The notes under the pieces were generated by a model. That model had not been told where the DNA came from and did no database searches. It saw only the letters and a program-made list of their open reading frames with translations. A program made the translations under genes and the position numbers. Source: JAWPMV01 sp038527215 (GTDB lineage: Bacteria > Bacteroidota > Bacteroidia > J057). From it: 30,494 nt of DNA. The first letter of the stretch is position 1; the number at the start of each line of letters is the position of its first letter. Shown piece by piece: positions 14,596 to 23,133 of the stretch. The stretch covers positions 1 through 30,494 of the forward strand of contig JBCBGC010000104.1 in NCBI GenBank assembly GCA_038527215.1, in the 5' to 3' direction.

Positions 14596-15605
14596 ACAGC
14601 TCCACCACGACCTTACCAACCGTTTCCCCGGTTTGAAAAGCCTGCACCGCTTTGGGCAGATCAGCAAAAGAAAAGCGATGGCCCACCAGCGGCTCAGCCA
14701 GCTCAAGTGCAGCGATTTCTTCCAGAATCTGGTGCATCAGGTCTGCCTTCTGATAGATATGAATGAGGTTAGGACTTATTCAGGTTAATCGTATTCTGAA
14801 TGTCCAGCTTGGGCCGTTGGAGATAGTAATACAGCAGCTTGAGATAATTAGGGCGCTTGCCCCGGGAAGCGTATTGGGCGGAGCCATAGGCAATCAGTCT
14901 GCCCATAGGGGCCATGGCTTCAAAGCTCTGCCGCAGGATTTTCCCGCCAATGCACTCCAGTACAATGTCCAGTTCCCGGCCATCCAGGGCCTGATCCAGC
15001 TTTTCTGCAAAGTCTTTCCCTCTGACGATTCCCCGGTTGTAGCCTTCCTTTTCCAGCAGAGGTAGCTTCTCCGCCCGACCTACGCTGCCGATGGTGAAAG
15101 CGCCCCATTTTTGGGCGATGCGATTGGCCCAGAGCCCTACCCCACCGGCGGCGCTGTGCACCAGCACGGTCTGGCCTTGTTGCAGGTCACCCAGCGGACG
15201 AAGGGCATAATAAGCCGTCAAAACCTGCACCAGGAAAGCGGCTCCTTGCCCCATATCCCAGGCGGCTGGTAAAGGAATCACATAGCGTTGGTCGGCATTA
15301 ATGTGGGAAGCATAGCCGCCGAAGCGGATAACCGCCATCACCCGATCTCCCACCTGAAAGGTACTGCCTGGCCCCACCGCTTCAATGACGCCTGCATATT
15401 CCAATCCAGGAATAAAGCTCCCCTGAGGGGTAGCACTGTACAAGCCCCACATGGCAAAAATGTCCGCAAAATTTAATCCGATCGCCTGTACGGCAATCCG
15501 CACTTCCTGCGGACCGGGTTCGGAAAGCGATTCTGATTGAAGGTTCAGGTGACCGATGGAACCAGCCTTTGGCATGCGGTAGACCTGACGAGTAAGCTCT
15601 GGCAT
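14594..15605 (-). pseudogene. Zinc-free MDR quinone oxidoreductase-like gene, frameshifted
   Basis: The frame from ATG 15605 encodes 278 residues of a medium-chain NADPH:quinone reductase/zeta-crystallin-like protein: GLNFADIFAMWGLY, PGLEYAGVIEAVGPG, GDRVMA, and the nucleotide-binding HSAAGGVGLWANRIAQ. It stops at a TAA (14769-14771) after NTINLNKS. Shifting +1 at that point restores the expected C-terminus: NLIHIYQKADLMHQILEEIA, then LVGHRFSFADLPKAVQAFQT and GETVGKVVVEL with a TAA at 14594. Homologues usually have a V-x-G-F-N-L stretch here, so loss of ~11 bases would explain both the frameshift and the missing residues. The gene is therefore broken or the site is a sequencing error; a programmed +1 shift on TCC TAA C is less likely. 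No zinc-ligand cysteines are seen. Confidence 0.8.
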
Positions 15606-15642
15606 AGGCTATAAAACCGCCAAGATACGATTTGAAAGCAAA

Positions 15643-15671
15643 CGAGGCCTGATCGATTAAATCAGGCCTCG
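15643..15671 (-). terminator. Hairpin after the DUF2341/T9SS gene
   Basis: CGAGGCCTGAT and ATCAGGCCTCG form a perfect 11-bp stem with a 7-base loop just downstream of the DUF2341 gene stop (minus strand). The T run that follows is short (TTTGCTTT), so efficiency is uncertain. Confidence 0.65.
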
Positions 15672-15689
15672 CATCAAGAAGCAGGAGGG

Positions 15690-16973
15690 TTATTTGTGGA
15701 GCAGGACGAGAGTCTGGGCATACCGAAGCTGCCCTTTTTCCTGTACCAGCAACCAATATTGACCTTGAGGTAGAGCTGGCAGCTCAATTTCTACCCGGGC
15801 TTGACCTGCCGTCAATTCCTCCGTCTGAAAGACCTTTTGTCCCATCAGATTCACCATGGATAGCTCAAAACGCCCGCTTGGCAGGCCTTCTATGGCAAAT
15901 TGACCAGTTGTTGGATTGGGAAATACCTGAAGCGAAAGCGCCAGGGCCGGATCAATCGGATTGGCGACGGCCATTTCTTCCGGTCCTTTGGTCACGCCCA
16001 CCGTATCTGCCTCTGGCTTGCGAACGATCAGATAGTCCAGATAAATGGTCTGATTGCTCAGGAAGGAAGTAATCATAAAATGAAAGCCGGTCATCTGGGT
16101 CTGGGTAAGTTGATAGGTGGCCTCACTTACCGAGTTTTCGTTGAGGTTGGCAAAATAATCCAGGGTCAGCATGCTGTCCTGAATGCTGGCCCGAATGCTC
16201 CCGTCCCGGGTTTCCCCTCGGGGAAATCGAATGATGGGATATAGCCCTTCTACCTGGAACCCATTATTCAGGGTATCGTCCAGGAAAGCAATCTGATTCA
16301 GGGTATCAAAGCCAAATACGCTTTGACGGATCATGATGCGCTCAATGGTGCTATCTGCGCTACTAAAACCAAAGGCATTGGAATTGCTGATTTGCGCTCG
16401 AAAGTCAAAGTAATGCGCTTGCTGGAAAGCCATTTTTGTCCGTAAAAACTTATAGCGCGGCCCTGGGTTGGCACCATTGCTGGCATAACGAAGACGACCA
16501 TTCACAATTTCCAACTTGGCGTATCCGCCAATGGGTTCCCATTTGTTACTGTCTACTACGCCGGAGGAAAAGTCATCAAAAAACAGGAAGACACTGTCTC
16601 CGGCAGCTACACTGCGGGCGGTGTCATTGCCATAATACAATTGAAAATCCAGCGAATCCCCAGCAGCTAAAAAAGGGATGTCCAGCCATACCCGGCCCAT
16701 GCCGCTACCTCCGAGGGTATCAAAGTAAAAGTCCACGGGCTCACAATTCATATCTAGGAGACGGAGATCAGCGCCATCAGCCTGCAACTTGTTATTTGCG
16801 ATGAGGCTTGGAGCATCAAGGGTGAAAAAGACATTGGTTTCGGACCAATCTTCTGAAGCGGGGTTGTGTAGGGAGACTGATTGGAAATAGCTCCAGCCCG
16901 TCAGGCAATTTTGGGCGAAAAGGAAGGTGCAAGAGAGGACTCCGGAAAGGAAAAATAGGAAAAGCTTTCTCAT
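15690..16973 (-). CDS. DUF2341 domain protein with T9SS sorting tail
   Basis: 427 residues. A signal peptide (LFLFFLSGVLSCTFLFAQ) is followed by a DUF2341 domain: KLQADGADLRLLD, then GRVWLDIPFLAAGDSLDFQL and YYGNDTA near 100-115, which is the family's characteristic end. The middle (130-330) is beta-rich and probably a lectin/concanavalin-like sandwich starting FFDDFSSG. The last ~80 residues are a type A T9SS sorting domain: LQVFPNPTTGQFAIEGL, then LMGQKVFQT and GQYWLLVQEKG. The protein is therefore predicted to be secreted or attached to the cell surface, where DUF2341 proteins are thought to bind ligands or glycans. A perfect 27-base palindrome lies 62-88 bases upstream of the start. Confidence 0.85.
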   Translation of the reverse strand: MRKLFLFFLSGVLSCTFLFAQNCLTGWSYFQSVSLHNPASEDWSETNVFFTLDAPSLIANNKLQADGADLRLLDMNCEPVDFYFDTLGGSGMGRVWLDIPFLAAGDSLDFQLYYGNDTARSVAAGDSVFLFFDDFSSGVVDSNKWEPIGGYAKLEIVNGRLRYASNGANPGPRYKFLRTKMAFQQAHYFDFRAQISNSNAFGFSSADSTIERIMIRQSVFGFDTLNQIAFLDDTLNNGFQVEGLYPIIRFPRGETRDGSIRASIQDSMLTLDYFANLNENSVSEATYQLTQTQMTGFHFMITSFLSNQTIYLDYLIVRKPEADTVGVTKGPEEMAVANPIDPALALSLQVFPNPTTGQFAIEGLPSGRFELSMVNLMGQKVFQTEELTAGQARVEIELPALPQGQYWLLVQEKGQLRYAQTLVLLHK

Positions 16974-17034
16974 GTCAAAAAGTTAAGGTTAGATGTGTCC
17001 GGCCGGCCGTATAGACCGGGCTTACCTGGACATA

Positions 17035-17061
17035 CTTTTAGTTCAATGATTGAACTAAAAG
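17035..17061. promoter_or_regulatory. 27-base perfect palindrome upstream of the T9SS protein gene
   Basis: CTTTTAGTTCAAT, one central G, then ATTGAACTAAAAG: thirteen bases on each side match perfectly. Its right flank on the minus strand reads TACCTTTT, close to the Bacteroidota -7 box, so the palindrome would overlap the start of the transcript of the DUF2341 gene. This is consistent with an operator for a dimeric regulator or with a stem-loop at the 5' end. Confidence 0.5.
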
Positions 17062-17193
17062 GTAACCTTAGCTGAGAGGCAGGGAGGTTTACAGACGGTC
17101 CAACCCCTACGAGGGTGATGACATCAGCTAGCCCGGGACAAAAATCCTCAAGGGCAGACCTATGTGTCAGCCCATAACACTGCAAAAAGAAAT

Positions 17194-17220
17194 GAGCCAT
17201 CCCGAATGTCGGGATGGCTC
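17194..17220 (-). terminator. Terminator of the ccm operon
   Basis: GAGCCATCCCGA-ATG-TCGGGATGGCTC is a perfect 12-bp stem with a 3-base loop, 39 bases past the ccmF stop. T-rich sequence follows on both strands, so it can work in both directions. Nearly the same stem occurs after the slipin gene at 28781-28811. Confidence 0.85.
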
Positions 17221-17258
17221 TTATTTTTTCACGAAACCAGCGTTCGTTAAATTTCTTC

Positions 17259-20012
17259 TTAAGCAAGCTTTCTTCCAGCCCGGCTCTCCTTCATGCGTCT
17301 GAAAATCGACAGCAGGAAACCAAAGGTCAGGATGAAAGTACCTAGCCACAAGAGGTTGATCATCGGTTTTTTGATCACCTTGGCGGTAATATGATCATTG
17401 GCCGGATTCACCCATTTGGCCTGGATGGTCACCAGGTTTTTGTCTGGCTGCACTCCTACGAAAGAAAGTTCTAAGCCCAGGCTTTCGATTTTATCCTCCT
17501 TCATGCTTGGCATATTGCCTTTGAGCAGGAAGAGGGGCTCTGCGCCCAGGGTATCCGAATCTGTAATGGCGGCGATATATGCCGCAGCAGCCAGGTTATA
17601 TTCTTCGAGCCCTTCCTGGCCGGTTACATTGGTAATCTGGGTCAGGATCAGCTCAATATTTTCTAACTCTACCCGGTCTCCCACCCGCATTTCATAAGTA
17701 TGGAAGGTAGGCTTTAAAGATCTTGGATCGGGAAGGCTGGACGTATAGGTATAGACATCACGGTCCCAGTAGATACGTCGACTGGGGTGGGCAATGATAC
17801 TCTTCATTTCCTCATTCACCTCCGCTTCCGGGAAGAGGGTGAAAGCATCTTCACTCTTCCGGGTATTTTCGAAATAAAGACCGTATTGGGTGCGGTTGTT
17901 GATCAGCTGAGGATTGAAAGCATCCAGGTTGCTGTTGAGCACTTTGGCCACAGCTTCCAGGTCGATTTCTCCTTCCAGTTCTCCCTCCCCATCTGCCGTG
18001 GGATGTACGTGGTCATCTCCTTCTTCGTGGGCGTGATCATCTTTTTTGAGGAAGGGCGCTCTGCGCTCTACCACGGCCCAGGTTTCACCCGTAACATCTT
18101 CAAACCGGAGCTTGAAATACATGGCGTTTTCTTCGATCACCCGCAGGTTGTCAATCGGGGCCTTGGCTTTGCGTTTCCCCATATAGGTCAACTTATAGCC
18201 TTTGATAGAATTAGCGTGGAGTCTGGGCAAAAAGACATTATCTGCTTTTTCCTGTTCTTCCATAGGCAAGCCTTCAAAGTCCGCCGGGCGCAGGTTCACA
18301 GAAAGCACGTCATCATATCCGGAAGAAAACAGCATCCCCAGCAGCATCAACCCAAAGCCCAGGTGAACAATGGTTCCGCCCATAACTTTGACGGTTTTGC
18401 TGTTCTTTCTGAGTAAAGCGATCAGCACGTCCAGGTTGGCGAGGGTAGCGAAGATAGAGGCAAACAGCAGGATATCATCAGCGGCGTTCATGAGGTAGTA
18501 GTTCATCATGGCCAAAAAGCCGTCGCTGCCTCCTTCCGCGGGATTGATGGCCTCCGCAAACTGCCCGTCAAAAGCAAACTCCCAGCCGAGCAGCGTCAGG
18601 CGAATTTTCACCGCTACCGCCGCAAATACAGCAATCAACAACGGTCTTAGCAGCGCTTTCTCAGGATTGACCTTCATGGCTTTATGCCACCACAGGAACT
18701 GTCCGATGCCGGAAAGGACCCCAAAGAGAATCCCAAACCAGACCGTGTATTTGTAATAAAACAGCTGAACCTGAGGGGGAGGGGCAATGTCGGTCCCAAA
18801 TATGGCATTGAAGACCGGTACCGAAGTAGCAAAGGTGATGATGGCACTGGAAAAAATGAAGACCAGGATGCCCAGGAACAACATAAACTCTGCGGACCAC
18901 ATCTTGCTTTCATCCGGTCGGGCGGGAATGTCCTTCCACCGTAAGGCAAAGAGAATAATCACCGCCACGGTATAGATGCCTACCAGGGCGATCAATTGTC
19001 CTCCTAATCCCAAATCGGTAAAGGTGTGAACCGAGGTTTCACCCAAAATACCCGAGCGGGTGAGGAAGGTACTATATAAAACCAACAGGAAGGTACTCAC
19101 GATCAAGATCTGCGTGAGCTTCAAATATGCTTTGGTTTTGCGATAAATGAGCATGGCATGCAAAGCAGCCACGCCACAGAGCCAGGGCACCAGAGATGAG
19201 TTTTCAACCGGGTCCCAGTTCCAGTAACCCCCAAAGTTCAGGGTCTCATAGGCCCAGTAGCCGCCCATAATGATCCCAATACCCAGAATCATGACCGAGA
19301 AGGTCATCCAGGGCAAAGCGGGCCGGATCCATTCGTGATATTTGCCTTTGATCAAGCCAGCCATGCCATAGGCAAAAGGCATCAAGGTAGCGGCAAATCC
19401 CAGGAATAAGGTGGGCGGGTGAATCACCATCCAATAGTTCTGCAGCAGCGGATTGAGGCCGTTGCCATTGGAAGGCACGAAATCCGGGTTGGTAACATAG
19501 ACTTCGGCATCAGGGAAGACATCTTTTAGCAAGGTAAAGGGCGAGCTACCGAGCTTTTCTCCGAAGATAAATACGCCCAGGAGCATGGAGGCCAGGATCA
19601 ATTCCACCGAAGCCACGATGGCCAGCACCCCGTTTCGCCACTCGCTTTTATTAAAGAGCAACAGTCCGCCCAAAATAGAGTGCCAAAAGCACCAGAGCAG
19701 AAAACTCCCCTCCTGCCCTTCCCAAAAACAGGAGATCATATAATAAACCGGCAACTCATTCGAGGAATGAGACCAGGCATAATGATACTCGTAACTATGT
19801 GAGTAAATGATGTAGAAAAGGCTGACCACGATGCCCAGGATGCTGACAATGTGCAGCCCAAAGCTGCCTTGCCCCAGCCGTTCCCAGCTTTCCTTTTCGC
19901 CTGCATAGCGTCGTTCTGCCATCAGAAAACTGACCATCGAGACCAGGGCGCTGGCAAAGGCCATGCTAACGAACAATTCTCCTACTTTTCCTATTGTGAG
20001 AAAATCTCCCAT
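17259..20012 (-). CDS. ccmF: Cytochrome c-type biogenesis heme lyase CcmF
   Basis: 917 residues, a polytopic membrane protein longer than the ~650 of proteobacterial CcmF. The WWD heme-handling domain is present (GGYWAYETLNFGGYWNWDPV then ENSSLVPWL, about 250-277), with the conserved histidine in VIHPPTLFLGF (His198) and the C-terminal membrane helix LLWLGTFILTFGFLLSIF. Between the last two helices a large soluble domain (~565-885) faces the periplasm and carries an acidic, His-rich stretch DDHAHEEGDDHVHP (658-671). CcmF attaches heme to apocytochrome c. It is the last gene of the ccm operon, 180 bases after ccmE, and is followed by a strong terminator. Confidence 0.93.
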   Translation of the reverse strand: MGDFLTIGKVGELFVSMAFASALVSMVSFLMAERRYAGEKESWERLGQGSFGLHIVSILGIVVSLFYIIYSHSYEYHYAWSHSSNELPVYYMISCFWEGQEGSFLLWCFWHSILGGLLLFNKSEWRNGVLAIVASVELILASMLLGVFIFGEKLGSSPFTLLKDVFPDAEVYVTNPDFVPSNGNGLNPLLQNYWMVIHPPTLFLGFAATLMPFAYGMAGLIKGKYHEWIRPALPWMTFSVMILGIGIIMGGYWAYETLNFGGYWNWDPVENSSLVPWLCGVAALHAMLIYRKTKAYLKLTQILIVSTFLLVLYSTFLTRSGILGETSVHTFTDLGLGGQLIALVGIYTVAVIILFALRWKDIPARPDESKMWSAEFMLFLGILVFIFSSAIITFATSVPVFNAIFGTDIAPPPQVQLFYYKYTVWFGILFGVLSGIGQFLWWHKAMKVNPEKALLRPLLIAVFAAVAVKIRLTLLGWEFAFDGQFAEAINPAEGGSDGFLAMMNYYLMNAADDILLFASIFATLANLDVLIALLRKNSKTVKVMGGTIVHLGFGLMLLGMLFSSGYDDVLSVNLRPADFEGLPMEEQEKADNVFLPRLHANSIKGYKLTYMGKRKAKAPIDNLRVIEENAMYFKLRFEDVTGETWAVVERRAPFLKKDDHAHEEGDDHVHPTADGEGELEGEIDLEAVAKVLNSNLDAFNPQLINNRTQYGLYFENTRKSEDAFTLFPEAEVNEEMKSIIAHPSRRIYWDRDVYTYTSSLPDPRSLKPTFHTYEMRVGDRVELENIELILTQITNVTGQEGLEEYNLAAAAYIAAITDSDTLGAEPLFLLKGNMPSMKEDKIESLGLELSFVGVQPDKNLVTIQAKWVNPANDHITAKVIKKPMINLLWLGTFILTFGFLLSIFRRMKESRAGRKLA

Positions 20013-20191
20013 GTTTTTTGATAAAAATCTTGCGTGAGATGCTTAAGCCCTTTTCCAGCACCCGCTGCCTGTCAGGCTTTCAAGGGGACTGGAGAGTTTT
20101 TCCGGCTAGCCTTACCTTGCTTTTATCCGGATCAAACCCATGTGTATTCCTGCAATGAATTTTTACCCAGGCATAAAGGGCCTGGAGTGAT

Positions 20192-20584
20192 CTATAGGTC
20201 AGTACTTTCGGCTTTCAGCTCTGTAGCCTCAAACTTGGAGGGACACTTCATTTGAATTTTTTCGGCTACGAAAACCCCGTTTTTGTACTCACCTTCAACT
20301 ACAACCCGGTCAGCTTCTCCGAAGTTGATGGGCATAGGATCATAATAATGCACCCGCTGGACCACATTGGAGGTATCCTGCAGATCAAACTGAAAGAGAT
20401 CATTTGCCGGATTGTAAGGGGCGTCATCGCGGTTGACCCAGGTCCCAACGATATGGGCGTAGCGGTCGGTGGCCTTGGCGCCATCAAAGGTGGTGTAGGT
20501 ACTGACATTGCCGCCGAAGCTGGTGGCGAATGCGACGGCTGCAACAGCCAAAATAACTAGGAGGACAATATTTCTGGTACTCAT
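20192..20584 (-). CDS. ccmE: Heme chaperone CcmE, cysteine type
   Basis: 130 residues from the ATG at 20584; the upstream extension would start with TTG. One N-terminal membrane helix (IVLLVILAVAAVAFA) is followed by the OB-fold: strands around IVGTWV, FQFDLQD, MPINFGEADRVVVEGEYKNG and FVAEKIQMKCPSKFE. CcmE receives heme from CcmC and passes it to CcmF. Proteobacterial CcmE binds heme through His in HxxxY, but here the equivalent position is Cys114 in KCPSKFE, as in the CxxxY class of archaea, Desulfovibrio and relatives; the usual Tyr is Phe118. It lies between ccmD and ccmF. Confidence 0.9.
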   Translation of the reverse strand: MSTRNIVLLVILAVAAVAFATSFGGNVSTYTTFDGAKATDRYAHIVGTWVNRDDAPYNPANDLFQFDLQDTSNVVQRVHYYDPMPINFGEADRVVVEGEYKNGVFVAEKIQMKCPSKFEATELKAESTDL

Positions 20585-20636
20585 GGTAAACGTATGTTTT
20601 CTCTTCAAAAAACGAAACAGCTAAACAGATCGCTGC

Positions 20637-20825
20637 CTATTCCTTCCCTTCTAATTCCTGCAATTTCTGCTCCAACTGATTGACTTTACGGTTGGTGAGC
20701 AAGAGATACCCAACTACCAGGGCAAAAATGAGCAAAATGACCGCGATAACGGCCCCGATTTTCTCATAGCCCATCAGCAAACCCTCAGATTGGAGGAAGA
20801 TGATCAAAAATCCATTTGATACCAT
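20637..20825 (-). CDS. CcmD-like small membrane protein
   Basis: 62 residues: a short N-terminal segment, one membrane helix (IGAVIAVILLIFALVVGYLLL) and a charged coiled tail (TNRKVNQLEQKLQELEGKE). The size, topology and position between ccmC (3 bases upstream) and ccmE match the CcmD-family proteins of Bacteroidota ccm operons, which stabilise the CcmABC complex and help release holo-CcmE. Similarity by sequence alone is weak, so the call leans on context. Confidence 0.75.
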   Translation of the reverse strand: MVSNGFLIIFLQSEGLLMGYEKIGAVIAVILLIFALVVGYLLLTNRKVNQLEQKLQELEGKE

Positions 20826-20828
20826 AAC

Positions 20829-21587
20829 CTAAACTTCATTATAGGCGCGTTCCGCTTCTATTTCATCTAGTCGGTACTGAACCAGTCCCATGCGGTAACG
20901 AACCTCATATATCCAATATCCCAGCAGGATGAATCCGATCATGGCTGGGAAAAAAACAGTCGTAAACGTAGCATCCACCTTGAGCTGTACCAGTTGACTG
21001 CCTTGCTCGGCCGTAGGATGGAGGCCGGGTAGACGGTCTGGAATAATAAACAGCAAGGGGATCAGGGTGGCAAAAGCAAAAATATTGTAAGCTGCAGCGA
21101 CTTTGGCCCGTTGCTCGGGATCTGCAAAGGAGGTCCGCAGCAGGAAGTAGCCCAAGTAGATAAAAAAGGCGATCAGGGCGCAGGTCTGTTTGGGGTCCCA
21201 GTTCCACCAGGCAGCAAAGTCCGAAGCCGGCAGGTTGGAGCCCCAGGTTACTCTTGCCCAGATCATGCCACTGACCAGACCGGCGATACAAAACATGATA
21301 CCCACTTTAGCCGCTTCCACCGCCATGACATCCAATTCAAGTGAGGTCCGTTTCAGCTTCAAATCCGGATCATAACTACGCAGCACCCGAAGACTTTGAA
21401 CCAGAGAAATTCCCATCAATACGATCAGGACGGTCCAATTAGGTACATGGAAGAAAAAGTTGCGCGCACTCTGCTCCCAGATGGCCTGATAAGGCAATTC
21501 GTTTGTCAAACCAAAGATCAGGGTATAGAGAAGGAGGAGGACCGCGAGGCTTTTATATCCGATAGAAATAGCACTTTCTCTCTTCAT
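20829..21587 (-). CDS. ccmC: Heme exporter/transfer protein CcmC
   Basis: 252 residues with six predicted membrane helices. The WWD motif is WARVTWGSNLPASDFAAWWN followed by WDPKQT (110-134). Flanking histidines that ligate heme are His47 in FFFHVPNWT and the His of PGLHPTAEQG near 190. CcmC loads heme onto CcmE in the periplasm. Start ATG at 21587, 80 bases after ccmB; the stop is 3 bases from the CcmD-like start, so translation is probably coupled. Confidence 0.92.
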   Translation of the reverse strand: MKRESAISIGYKSLAVLLLLYTLIFGLTNELPYQAIWEQSARNFFFHVPNWTVLIVLMGISLVQSLRVLRSYDPDLKLKRTSLELDVMAVEAAKVGIMFCIAGLVSGMIWARVTWGSNLPASDFAAWWNWDPKQTCALIAFFIYLGYFLLRTSFADPEQRAKVAAAYNIFAFATLIPLLFIIPDRLPGLHPTAEQGSQLVQLKVDATFTTVFFPAMIGFILLGYWIYEVRYRMGLVQYRLDEIEAERAYNEV

Positions 21588-21666
21588 ATGGCCTACAACT
21601 TTTGAGGGGGCGTAATTGTTGGATGTTTTGTCCGTGAAAATCGCACAAATTTAGCCATAATTTTCC

Positions 21667-22335
21667 TCATTCACGCCATACAAAAGGAAAGAGAATCAAA
21701 GAAACGCCGGTGAGGATGGTCCCCAGTCCCAGCAGCAGATACACCTGATCGTATGCGGTAGCTGTGTTGATGCCACTGGCCCGTCCTTCGACGGCAAAAC
21801 GGCTCAAGTCAATCAAGATCAATAAGACGGGCACGATCAAAGGAAAACTCAGGACCGCCAGCAGGGTATTGCGGTTTTCGGCTCGGGCGGCAATGGCCGT
21901 CACCATGGTCAGGTTTGCAGAAATGACCAGGGCGCCCAGGATCACGGTAAGAGACATCCAACCGGGACTGACCATGTCCATGCCCGCCAGAAAAGCAAAA
22001 GCCCAAAGGCTCAGGGTCCCCATCACAGACAGCAGCAAAAAATTGTAAATCAATTTGGCCAGAAAGACGGCCTGTGGCGAAGCCAGGGTGTAAGTGTACA
22101 GATGTTGACCTTGCCGCTCATTCAGAAAACTCTTAGCTACGGCATTGATCGCAATGAAAAGCATCAGCAACCAATACATAATGATCCAGATTGGTTTTTG
22201 CCACTTGCCGATAAAAGCCAGCGAAATAACCACCACCATGCTCAGTACATACAGCAGCAGTCCGTTGAAAGCATACTTCTGCTTCCATTCCAGGAGAAAC
22301 TCTTTGTACAGCAGGTGCCGGATCGTCTGTAACAT
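21667..22335 (-). CDS. ccmB: Heme exporter protein CcmB
   Basis: 222 residues from the ATG at 22335 (an in-frame TTG lies six codons upstream, inside the promoter). Six hydrophobic helices are visible, and the CcmB features AKSFLNERQGQHLYTYTLAS and PLIVPVLLILIDLS are clear. CcmB is the membrane subunit of the CcmAB ABC transporter that drives heme release from CcmC:CcmE. It is the first gene of the operon in this window; the ATPase gene ccmA is not present on this stretch. Confidence 0.92.
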   Translation of the reverse strand: MLQTIRHLLYKEFLLEWKQKYAFNGLLLYVLSMVVVISLAFIGKWQKPIWIIMYWLLMLFIAINAVAKSFLNERQGQHLYTYTLASPQAVFLAKLIYNFLLLSVMGTLSLWAFAFLAGMDMVSPGWMSLTVILGALVISANLTMVTAIAARAENRNTLLAVLSFPLIVPVLLILIDLSRFAVEGRASGINTATAYDQVYLLLGLGTILTGVSLILFPFVWRE

Positions 22336-22339
22336 GCCC

Positions 22340-22373
22340 CAAAGGTAAGTCAAAGGGGTGAAGTTTTACAAAA
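22340..22373 (-). promoter_or_regulatory. Bacteroidota-type promoter of the ccm operon
   Basis: On the minus strand TTTTG (22373-22369) is followed after 21 bases by TACCTTTG (22347-22340), a perfect TAnnTTTG -7 box. Only four bases separate this box from the ccmB ATG at 22335, so the predicted transcript would start at or next to the start codon and be leaderless, or translation starts further downstream. Confidence 0.6.
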
Positions 22374-22384
22374 GGCAGGCCAGG

Positions 22385-22951
22385 CTATTCTTCCTCCTTG
22401 ATATTATCGAGGTAATGCTCCCTTCGCTTTGGCTTGGCAAATTGACGGGCGTTATAAGCTGCGGTGCCGCCTTTGGGAATAGTCAGGCTCTGCCATTCCT
22501 GGTCCTGCACCATACGGGCGATATAGACGATCTGCCCCACATGATAAGCATAGTGGGTCATCTGGCGGTTGATGGCCTCAGTTACCGTATGGCCCATGTT
22601 GCGGATGTAGATCATCTGCATGACTTCGGATTCACCTACCGTATCCAAGGCGGAAAAAAGGCAGGCCCACCCCGCTTTCCACTTCTCCATCAGTGCCGCA
22701 CGGTCAGGAATATCCCCCACAAATTCCCCTTCCCGGTCCCGCCATTCCTTCTCTCCATCACTGGTCAGAAAGTCTGTCCAGCGGGATAGCATATTGCCCC
22801 AGAGGTGCTTGACGATGATGGCGATGCTGTTGCTGGCTTCATTGTATTGCCAGAACAAGGCCTCATCCGGCACCTGAGCCATACTGCGTTCTCCCAGGCT
22901 TTTGTAATACAAAAATTGCTTGCGGATACTATCCAGGTAGTTTTTTTCCAT
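22385..22951 (-). CDS. DUF1572 (DinB-like) family protein
   Basis: 188 residues from the ATG at 22951, where MEKNYLDSIRKQFLYYKSLG matches the family N-terminus; the frame stays open 29 codons further up, without support. It is a helical bundle with the DUF1572 pattern: FWQYNEASNSIAIIVKHLWG (His49), SRWTDFLTSDGEK, and MTHYAYHVGQIVYIAR (His133, His137). The three His fit the metal site of the DinB/YfiT fold. The function is not established; distant relatives are thiol-dependent transferases. It lies just upstream of ccmB on the same strand but is separated by the ccm promoter. Confidence 0.85.
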   Translation of the reverse strand: MEKNYLDSIRKQFLYYKSLGERSMAQVPDEALFWQYNEASNSIAIIVKHLWGNMLSRWTDFLTSDGEKEWRDREGEFVGDIPDRAALMEKWKAGWACLFSALDTVGESEVMQMIYIRNMGHTVTEAINRQMTHYAYHVGQIVYIARMVQDQEWQSLTIPKGGTAAYNARQFAKPKRREHYLDNIKEEE

Positions 22952-23133
22952 GGTACTCGATTGACGGTTTGGATTTTCGGACAAAAAGGAATTTCGAGAA
23001 AAAAGTCTCCTTATTATGCTTACGTGAGTTTGCTGCACTTTGTCTGTTCCCGTTTTCGTCTTAGTTTACCAATAGCCTAAAAACTTTCCCCTAGCGCTTA
23101 AATGGAGCAGGGAAGGAAAACGATACATTATTC

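Noticed and set aside
16970..17266. 98-codon minus-strand frame between ccmF and the DUF2341 gene
   Set aside because: It spans the ccm terminator hairpin and the 27-base palindrome and shows no recognisable motif, so chance is the better explanation.
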